A stretch of DNA of 25,698 nt from Candidatus Parcubacteria bacterium (lineage in GTDB: Bacteria; Patescibacteriota; Minisyncoccia; Phycocordibacterales; CAIZLB01). Where the stretch lies: positions 1-25,698 of the forward strand of contig JACMMR010000045.1 in assembly GCA_014378965.1 (NCBI GenBank). The letters run 5' to 3'. This document shows positions 20,413 to 25,698 of this stretch, in pieces. A program made the position numbers and the translations under genes. The notes beneath the pieces were generated by a model, which was not told where the DNA came from, did no database searches, and worked only from the letters and a program-made list of their open reading frames with translations. The first letter of the stretch is position 1. The number at the start of each line of letters is the position of its first letter.

Positions 20413-23055
20413 ATGAAGAATGTTCCTAAAAAAACCAAATCTGGAGTTGACCTAGACATGATCCATGTGAAAGGGGCACGAACACACAATCTAAAAGATA
20501 TTGATGTGTCTATTCCACGTGGTCAAATGACGGTTATTTCAGGACTTTCAGGCTCAGGAAAGTCATCACTTGCTTTTGATACCATTTTTGCCGAAGGGCA
20601 AAGACGGTATATGGAATCATTGTCTTCTTATGCTCGACAATTTTTAAAACAAATGCAAAAGCCAGATGTTGATGAGATTACAGGTTTGTCTCCAGCCATT
20701 TCCATTGATCAAAAATCAAGATCAAATAATCCTCGTTCTACTGTGGCAACCATTACAGAGATTTACGATTATCTTCGTATTTTGTATGCTCGTGTTGGAA
20801 AACCACATTGTCTCACATGTGACAGAGAGATAAAAAGATTATCAAAAGAAGAAATTGTAGATACAATTCACACAATTATTAATTCAATTGATAAAAAAGA
20901 ATTAAAAGACAAAAAAGAAATCATGGGAGTACATGTTGATTCAGAAACTTTTAAAATTTATGCTCCTGTAGTTATTGGTCGAAAAGGGGAATATTATCAA
21001 ATGCTATATGATTATCTTGGAAAAGGTTTCGAGGAAGTTCGAATTGATGGGAAGGCTCATAAGTTAAGAGAAAAGATTGAATTAGCAAAAACAAAAAAAC
21101 ATGATATCGACATTTTGATAGATCAATTTTACATATCTGAAATAAATGAACCATCACAAAGTTTCAATGAGCGATTAAATGATTCTATTGAAAGGGCATT
21201 GCGTGAAGGAGATGGATTACTCCGAATATATACTGATAAAGAAGAACATCTTATTTCTTCAAAATTCATGTGCCCGTATGATGGATTTTCATTTCCAGAA
21301 ATTGAGCCAAGATTGTTCTCATTCAACTCACCATACGGAGCATGTCCAGAATGTAATGGTTTAGGAACTGATAGTTTTTTTACAAATCGAATCTGTAAAG
21401 TGTGTGATGGTGCACGACTTAGACCTGAGGCATTGAAGGTGTACATGCCAGGTAAAACTAATGTGATCAATTTTACAAATCTTACAATTCACGATGCAAT
21501 CGATTATATTTTATCTTTAGAATTATCAGTAACAGATAAAGCAATATCAACCGTAATGATAAAAGAAATATTATCTCGGCTTGAATTTATGCAAGAAGTA
21601 GGACTTGAATATTTGCAATTAAACCGTCGTGCACACACACTCTCTGGCGGTGAATCACAACGTATTAGATTGGCTTCACAGCTCGGTTCAGGGCTCGTGG
21701 GTGCATTATATGTACTTGATGAGCCGACTATCGGTTTACATCAAAGGGATAATGATAAGCTCATAAAAACTCTTATTCAACTAAAAGATATGGGAAACAC
21801 AGTGATTGTTGTTGAGCATGATGAAGATACTATTTTAGCTTCTGATTATCTAATCGATATTGGTCCAAGAGCAGGTATAAATGGAGGAAATGTTGTGGTA
21901 CAAGGATATCTTAAAGATTTACTACGAGACCCAATAAAATCACTCCCAATAAATAAAAAACATGCCGATCCTGATTCATTTACAGGCTCTCTTACGCTGG
22001 ATTATTTACGTGGTGCACATGAAGTCGAGGTTCCTAAAGTTAGACGTTCACAAGATAAGGGGTTTATAAAAATAGCAGGGGGAAAGGCAAACAATATTAA
22101 AAATCTAAATGTCGAATTGCCACTTGGTCGTCTCGTAACTGTAACAGGAGTGTCAGGTTCAGGAAAATCAACTTTTGTATATGAGATTCTTTACAAAAAT
22201 CTTTTAGGCAAGCTCGATCGCGAACATAGAACGAGTCAAATTTATAACTGTACAACGTTTACAGGTACTGATTATGTAGGTCGAACAATCATGATTGATC
22301 AGTCACCGATAGGTAGAACTCCACGTTCAAATCCTGCGACTTATACCGGAGCATTCACTCATATTAGAGATTTATTTGCTGAAACGATTGAAGCAAAGTC
22401 ACGTGCCTGGGGACCTGGTCGATTTTCTTTTAACGTAAAAGGGGGACGATGTGAAAATTGCCAAGGAAATGGATCTATAGAAGTTGAAATGCATTTTTTA
22501 CCTACAGTATATGTTCAATGTGATATATGTAATGGAAAAAGATTTATGAAAGAGACATTAGAAATAATGTATAAAAATAAAAACATTCATGATATTTTAA
22601 CAATGACAGTTGATGAAGCTGTATTATTTTTTGATGAAATGCCTCAGATATATGATCGTGTTCGTACTCTGCAGGAGGTTGGACTTGGATACTTAGAGCT
22701 TGGACAATCAGCAACAACATTATCAGGAGGAGAAGCGCAACGTGTTAAGATAGCCTCAGAGTTATACAAACCTCACGTACAGAAAACAATTTATATTCTT
22801 GACGAACCAACAGTTGGTCTACATTACCACGATGTGCGAAAGTTGATAGAAATTCTACAAAGATTGGTACAGGCTGGTAATACGGTTGTTGTTATTGAGC
22901 ACAATATGGATTTGATTAAATGTTCAGATTATATCATCGATATTGGTCCAGAGGGAGGGGATAAAGGTGGTCAACTTATAGCCAAAGGAACTCCTGAAGA
23001 GGTTGCAAACAACAAAAATAGTTTTACTGGACATTATCTTAAAAAAGTGCTATAA
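20413..23055 (+). CDS. uvrA: Excinuclease ABC subunit A (short form)
   Basis: An 880-residue ABC ATPase that recognises DNA damage with UvrB; common forms have about 940 residues. First half: Walker A GLSGSGKSS (44-52), GLSPAISIDQKS (91-102), the UvrB-binding region and EIEPRLFSFNSPYGACPECN. The second CxxC of this region and its surroundings are shortened. GLG (316-318) is followed after only about 10 residues by CKVCDGARLRPEAL, so roughly 85 residues of the usual linker domain are missing. Then LSGGESQRIRLASQLGSG and LDEPTIGLHQRD. Second half: GVSGSGKST, DQSPIGRTPRSNPATYTG, an intact zinc module (CENCQGNG...CDICNGKRF), LSGGEAQRVKIASEL and LDEPTVGLHYHD. In the first zinc module CPYD (287-290) has Asp where the second Cys is normal. 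Confidence 0.94.
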   Translation: MKNVPKKTKSGVDLDMIHVKGARTHNLKDIDVSIPRGQMTVISGLSGSGKSSLAFDTIFAEGQRRYMESLSSYARQFLKQMQKPDVDEITGLSPAISIDQKSRSNNPRSTVATITEIYDYLRILYARVGKPHCLTCDREIKRLSKEEIVDTIHTIINSIDKKELKDKKEIMGVHVDSETFKIYAPVVIGRKGEYYQMLYDYLGKGFEEVRIDGKAHKLREKIELAKTKKHDIDILIDQFYISEINEPSQSFNERLNDSIERALREGDGLLRIYTDKEEHLISSKFMCPYDGFSFPEIEPRLFSFNSPYGACPECNGLGTDSFFTNRICKVCDGARLRPEALKVYMPGKTNVINFTNLTIHDAIDYILSLELSVTDKAISTVMIKEILSRLEFMQEVGLEYLQLNRRAHTLSGGESQRIRLASQLGSGLVGALYVLDEPTIGLHQRDNDKLIKTLIQLKDMGNTVIVVEHDEDTILASDYLIDIGPRAGINGGNVVVQGYLKDLLRDPIKSLPINKKHADPDSFTGSLTLDYLRGAHEVEVPKVRRSQDKGFIKIAGGKANNIKNLNVELPLGRLVTVTGVSGSGKSTFVYEILYKNLLGKLDREHRTSQIYNCTTFTGTDYVGRTIMIDQSPIGRTPRSNPATYTGAFTHIRDLFAETIEAKSRAWGPGRFSFNVKGGRCENCQGNGSIEVEMHFLPTVYVQCDICNGKRFMKETLEIMYKNKNIHDILTMTVDEAVLFFDEMPQIYDRVRTLQEVGLGYLELGQSATTLSGGEAQRVKIASELYKPHVQKTIYILDEPTVGLHYHDVRKLIEILQRLVQAGNTVVVIEHNMDLIKCSDYIIDIGPEGGDKGGQLIAKGTPEEVANNKNSFTGHYLKKVL

Positions 23056-23056
23056 T
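23048..23056 (+). promoter_or_regulatory. Extended -10 promoter overlapping the uvrA stop codon
   Basis: TGC (23048-23050) plus consensus TATAAT (23051-23056). The uvrA stop codon (23053-23055) is part of the hexamer. The acyltransferase ATG lies nine bases downstream, giving a leader of about two bases or none. Confidence 0.55.
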
Positions 23057-23065
23057 TAAATCATT

Positions 23066-23803
23066 ATGAGTATAGGATCTCAAAAACACCACAATATAGA
23101 ATACATACAAATAGTACTTCAGTTTTTGATTGGTGTTTTTGTAATATCTTTTATTAAAACTTTTTTTAATCTAAAAATAACCGGAAGAAAAGAATTAGTT
23201 GCAAAATTAAAAGAATATAAGAAAAATGAAAAAGGAATTATCTTTGCGCCAAATCATATAAGTGAAATGGATGTATTGATGGTACGATTTGGTTTACCAT
23301 TTATAATTTCAATTATGCCTATGTATTATGTATCGATGACAAGAGATCATTATCAGATTGAGAAATTTGGATGGAGAAAATATTTTTATGGCGGAGCATT
23401 CTTTAAAATGTTAGGTGCATATCCAGCATACCTTGGTATGCGCGACTATCAGGCGTCATTGATTAATCATATTGAACTCCTTGAAAATGGAAAAGCAGTC
23501 TGTATTTTTCCAGAAGGTAAAATGGGTTTAGAAACTTTTAAATCTGGGGAAGTTAAAGGTGGGGTTGGTTTTTTAGCAGAACATACTCTTACTGATATTA
23601 TACCGGTTCAGTTAAAAGGCTTTAGAAATATAAATTGGTATAAAGCATTCACTTTTCAAAAACCAGTTCTGGAAGTAAATTACAAACCAGTTTTGTCGAT
23701 TGTAGACACCTTACATACTTTACAAGCTGATAAACAATGTGCTGACGATCTCGTGCGATATAAAAAGATTGCTACTATTACTATGGATAAAATTTGGGAA
23801 TAG
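23066..23803 (+). CDS. 1-acyl-sn-glycerol-3-phosphate acyltransferase-like protein (PlsC/LPLAT family)
   Basis: A 245-residue membrane-associated acyltransferase. Residues 13-33 are a hydrophobic segment. The catalytic HxxxxD motif is in FAPNHISEMDVLMVRFG (His and Asp five residues apart, about residues 58-63). The second family motif, normally FPEGTRS, reads FPEGKMGLETF (about 148-158). IIPVQLKGF then matches the VPVxxxG strand. PlsC enzymes add the second acyl chain to lysophosphatidate in phospholipid synthesis. The altered FPEG motif and lack of other lipid genes nearby leave the acceptor uncertain; it may work on scavenged or modified lipids. A HAD-IB phosphatase follows 43 bases later. 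Confidence 0.82.
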   Translation: MSIGSQKHHNIEYIQIVLQFLIGVFVISFIKTFFNLKITGRKELVAKLKEYKKNEKGIIFAPNHISEMDVLMVRFGLPFIISIMPMYYVSMTRDHYQIEKFGWRKYFYGGAFFKMLGAYPAYLGMRDYQASLINHIELLENGKAVCIFPEGKMGLETFKSGEVKGGVGFLAEHTLTDIIPVQLKGFRNINWYKAFTFQKPVLEVNYKPVLSIVDTLHTLQADKQCADDLVRYKKIATITMDKIWE

Positions 23804-23831
23804 GTCAATGCATAAAAGCTAAAAAATAGCT

Positions 23832-23837
23832 TATAAT
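23832..23837 (+). promoter_or_regulatory. -10 element of the HAD phosphatase gene
   Basis: TATAAT (23832-23837), nine bases before the ATG at 23847. No clear -35. A small AAGCTA/TAGCTT hairpin (23816-23832) overlaps its first base but has no T-run. Confidence 0.4.
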
Positions 23838-23846
23838 ACCTAGTCT

Positions 23847-24461
23847 ATGAGTTATGTATTCTTTGATTTAGACAAAACCCTTATCACAAAAAATAGTTAT
23901 GAAATAGTTTTAAATGTACTAAGAAGAAGACGGATTATATCTTGGTATCGTTTTTTCTATTATAAATTTATTCTTTTTTTTGCAAAAAATATTGATAAAA
24001 AAATGAAAAGCCTAGCAAGTGTGTTTGAAGGTGTAGAGGTTAGTAGGTTGGATAAAATAATGAAGGCGTTTATCTTTACAGAGTTTGATAGTATAAAAAA
24101 TACTAGGGCCGTTGAAGAGTTAGAAAAACATAATACTCACGATAAAAAAGTTGTGCTTGTTACTACTTCATTTGAGCCCATAGCAAAGTATGCAGCCAAG
24201 TTTTTCCATATTCATGAATACGTTGCCACAAAACTCGAAGTAAAAAACGGAAAATATACTGGAAAAATATCAGGAAGGATAAACTATAAAGATGAAAAAG
24301 TTGCGAGATTGACTAAATATAATTTTGAAAACTCATATGCTTACAGTGATCATAACTCGGATATTCCATTATTGAAAAAAGCAACATATAGATACACGGT
24401 GAATCCGAATAAGAAGTTGAGGGTGTATGCAAAGAATCACGGATGGTTTATTTTGGAGTAG
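23847..24461 (+). CDS. HAD superfamily phosphatase, subfamily IB (SerB-like)
   Basis: A 204-residue HAD-IB hydrolase. Motif I is FFDLDKTLI (5-13), where Asp7 would be the nucleophile and Asp9 the acid/base. An all-helical cap follows (about 15-85), rich in Arg and aromatic residues. Motif II lies in VVLVTTSFEPIAKYA. GRINYKDEKVARL supplies the motif III lysine. YSDHNSDIPLL is motif IV with the metal-binding Asp pair. In many bacteria such HAD-IB domains are fused or adjacent to PlsC-type acyltransferases, and here it follows one directly. A phosphomonoester in lipid metabolism is therefore a fair guess; phosphoserine is possible but there is no serine pathway context. There is no signal peptide. 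Confidence 0.82.
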   Translation: MSYVFFDLDKTLITKNSYEIVLNVLRRRRIISWYRFFYYKFILFFAKNIDKKMKSLASVFEGVEVSRLDKIMKAFIFTEFDSIKNTRAVEELEKHNTHDKKVVLVTTSFEPIAKYAAKFFHIHEYVATKLEVKNGKYTGKISGRINYKDEKVARLTKYNFENSYAYSDHNSDIPLLKKATYRYTVNPNKKLRVYAKNHGWFILE

Positions 24462-24486
24462 GTTTTTATTTATAAATATAGAAAAT

Positions 24487-24579
24487 ATGAGTATGACTAC
24501 GAGTAATTTTAAAGACAGTTTTTTATCATTTCTTTACGAGAACTTTATGTGGTGTTTGGTAGGATTTGGGAATGATTAA
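24487..24579 (+). CDS. Possible 30-residue leader peptide overlapping the DUF3800 gene
   Basis: ATG at 24487 to TAA at 24577-24579. The peptide starts MSMTTSNFKDSFLSFLYENF and ends WCLVGFGND. A TATAAA at 24471-24476 lies ten bases before the ATG. The stop overlaps the DUF3800 ATG by eight bases (AATGATTAA). Overlap plus a Shine-Dalgarno-like AGGA inside its end suggests translational coupling. It may be a regulatory leader, a small protein with a hydrophobic half, or a chance ORF. I recognise no family. Confidence 0.35.
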   Translation: MSMTTSNFKDSFLSFLYENFMWCLVGFGND

Positions 24580-25330
24580 TAAAAACAAATATTTTATATT
24601 TATGGACGAAAGTGGCAACAATGCTCAGGATCGGTTTTTTGTATTGGGTATCTTGCTTATTCCACCAGACAAGATAGGTGAACTATTCAATTTTCTTGAG
24701 AATATATCCTCAAAGATCAAATCTCGATCAAGAGAAAATATCCACAAGAGAATAGACGGGTTATATAAAAATGGTGATATGGAATCTATTTTGCAATACG
24801 CCAAATCAACAAAATCATTCGAAATTAAATTTAAATCAATAAACCAAGAAAATGAGGATTTGTATATACATATCCTCCATAAATTTTTCAAACAAGATAT
24901 GTACAGATTCGCAGCCCTTGTTTTAGATAAGGAAAGTGATGATTTTAAATACAAAACCTCTACGTATTGGAACGATTATCTAGATAATGCAGCAATATTA
25001 ATCTCAGAGAGTTTAAAAAATATTAATAATCCTGAGTTTGTAATCATTGGGGACCAAATAACTCAATCAGAGAAAAATAAGCCATATGAAATTTATTTAT
25101 CAAATAAAATTAATGAACTATTGAAAGTTAAGCCTTTCGGAATTATGCGCGCCGAGTCTCATTCTTCGGTATTTCTACAATTGGTGGATATCTTTGTTGG
25201 TGCTATTGGCTACGATTGCGTGGCACAGAATAAGGAAAGAAAATTGAAGTTTATGAAAGTCCTCAGGAAGTATTTGGGTGAAAATTTTGGTCAGAATAAA
25301 AATATTTTCACTTTTCAATTATCCAAATGA
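24572..25330 (+). CDS. DUF3800 family protein
   Basis: A 252-residue soluble protein matching the DUF3800 pattern. It has YFIFMDESGNN at the N-terminus (Asp12-Glu13-Ser14), FFVLGILLIPP, FAALVLDK (113-120), FVIIGDQI (156-163) and the C-terminal motif RAESHSSVFLQLVDIFVGAI (193-212, with Asp206). Spaced acids (12, 119, 161, 206) fit the proposed RNase H-like fold, but no activity is established. DUF3800 proteins are often found near mobile or defence genes, though no partner is visible here. The ATG at 24572 is preferred to a TTG six bases earlier because AGGA (24561-24564) sits seven bases upstream of it. That is the only convincing Shine-Dalgarno spacing I found in the window, a sign it may have been acquired. 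Confidence 0.72.
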   Translation: MINKNKYFIFMDESGNNAQDRFFVLGILLIPPDKIGELFNFLENISSKIKSRSRENIHKRIDGLYKNGDMESILQYAKSTKSFEIKFKSINQENEDLYIHILHKFFKQDMYRFAALVLDKESDDFKYKTSTYWNDYLDNAAILISESLKNINNPEFVIIGDQITQSEKNKPYEIYLSNKINELLKVKPFGIMRAESHSSVFLQLVDIFVGAIGYDCVAQNKERKLKFMKVLRKYLGENFGQNKNIFTFQLSK

Positions 25331-25332
25331 AA

Positions 25333-25366
25333 AAAGGGTCATGGCTATGAGCCACACCCTCCTTTC
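25333..25366 (+). terminator. Putative terminator after the DUF3800 gene
   Basis: GGGT (25336-25339) with ACCC (25356-25359) and GGCT (25343-25346) with AGCC (25350-25353) form an interrupted hairpin. It is flanked by an A-run and followed by TCCTTT. The loop is short and the T-run weak, so moderate efficiency is expected. Confidence 0.55.
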
Positions 25367-25479
25367 GATAGTTATAGTGTATCAAATTTAAAAATGTTGT
25401 CAAATAAAAGTAATATCACTTTACAAACCACTTGGGGGAGGGTAAAATATTCATATCATTAGCCTTAAAAAATATATTT

Positions 25480-25488
25480 TGATAAAAT
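25480..25488 (+). promoter_or_regulatory. Extended -10 promoter of the surface-repeat protein (leaderless)
   Basis: TGA (25480-25482) plus TAAAAT (25483-25488), six bases before the ATG at 25495. No Shine-Dalgarno sequence fits. The spacing matches rpiB, transketolase and radC. Confidence 0.5.
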
Positions 25489-25494
25489 AAATAC

Positions 25495-25698
25495 ATGAAA
25501 AAATATCTCATCGCACTTATGATCTTCATTGCAGTGCCAACCTTCGCCGCCAACACAACAGGCTTTGCCTGGAGTGAGTCAGTCGGCTGGTTTGACTTTA
25601 AAAACGTAACTGTAACAAACACTGCAGTCACAGGACATGCTTACAACGACAACACAGGTTGGTTAGTAATGGACGGTGTTGTAAATACAAATGGACAA
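25495..25698 (+). CDS. Secreted surface-repeat protein (partial, 3' end beyond window)
   Basis: The first 68 residues are visible and the frame is open at the window's end. MKKYLIALMIFIAVPTFA is a clear Sec signal peptide with likely cleavage after Ala18. The mature part begins ANTTGFAWSESVGWFDF and then GHAYNDNTGWLVMDG. This is the G(F/W/Y)AWSE..GW repeat typical of large secreted or cell-surface proteins in Parcubacteria and relatives. The number of repeats and any anchor lie outside the window. Its codon use is richer in C than its neighbours, as for the secreted protein at the left edge. Function is unknown; adhesion or envelope structure is a reasonable guess. Confidence 0.78.
   Translation, partial: MKKYLIALMIFIAVPTFAANTTGFAWSESVGWFDFKNVTVTNTAVTGHAYNDNTGWLVMDGVVNTNGQ

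Noticed and set aside
23816..23832. AAGCTA/TAGCTT hairpin before the HAD phosphatase gene
   Set aside because: Only six base pairs, AT-rich and no T-run; it also overlaps the -10 hexamer, so it is not called a terminator.
1..25698. CRISPR arrays, tRNA, rRNA and insertion sequences
   Set aside because: No regularly spaced direct repeats, tRNA-like cloverleaf arms, rRNA segments or transposase genes with terminal inverted repeats were seen by reading; short or diverged RNAs could be missed without a covariance search.

Overview
The window looks like chromosome from a Candidate Phyla Radiation (Patescibacteria) bacterium, probably of the Parcubacteria type. The evidence is AT-rich, tightly packed, one-directional genes; a secreted protein ending in a CPR-style peptidoglycan-binding domain at the left edge; a secreted protein with G(F/W)AWSE..GW-type repeats at the right edge; a rearranged division/cell-wall cluster; and slimmed, divergent central enzymes. 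This placement rests on recalled family features, not a search. All supported genes are on the + strand. I saw no tRNA, rRNA, CRISPR array or insertion sequence.

Layout. 1-576: C-terminal part of a secreted, peptidoglycan-binding protein, then a terminator. 641-3318: sugar-phosphate genes (RpiB, an Rpe-like epimerase, a DM13-like membrane protein, the N-terminal half of a split transketolase). 3326-4653: scpA-scpB (chromosome segregation). 4660-8957: compact D,D-carboxypeptidase-like protein, MraY, FtsW and MurG. 9008-9722: an orphan Cys-containing gene with its own promoter and terminators. 9735-13280: mraZ operator, mraZ, rsmH, an FtsL-like gene and ftsI. 13352-14719: divergent pyruvate kinase. 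14850-19010: radC, rsmI, a DedA protein and uvrB. 19017-20383: two further orphan genes, the second a divergent adenylate-kinase-like protein, each ending in a strong terminator. 20413-23055: short uvrA. 23066-24461: a phospholipid-type acyltransferase and a HAD-IB phosphatase. 24487-25330: a 30-codon ORF overlapping a DUF3800 gene. 25495-25698: start of a secreted surface-repeat protein.

How the genes work together. The cell-wall block covers lipid I synthesis (MraY), lipid II synthesis (MurG), polymerisation and crosslinking at the septum (FtsW, FtsI), trimming (D,D-carboxypeptidase) and cluster regulation (MraZ). UvrA and UvrB form the damage-recognition half of nucleotide excision repair. 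RpiB, Rpe and transketolase belong to the non-oxidative pentose phosphate pathway.

The most striking cross-cutting signal is regulatory. Many genes start 6-7 bases after an extended -10 element (TGn + TAnnnT) with no Shine-Dalgarno sequence, implying leaderless mRNAs. The three orphan genes differ: their base composition is richer in G+C by eye, they have A/C-rich leaders of up to about 120 bases, two have -35/-10 promoters with a 17-base spacer, and all end in strong hairpins. The mraZ promoter carries four TGG repeats at exact 10-base spacing, matching the expected MraZ operator. Several enzymes carry substitutions at normally conserved active-site positions (MraY Asp to Glu, pyruvate kinase Arg to Trp, Rpe His to Asp, UvrA Cys to Asp).
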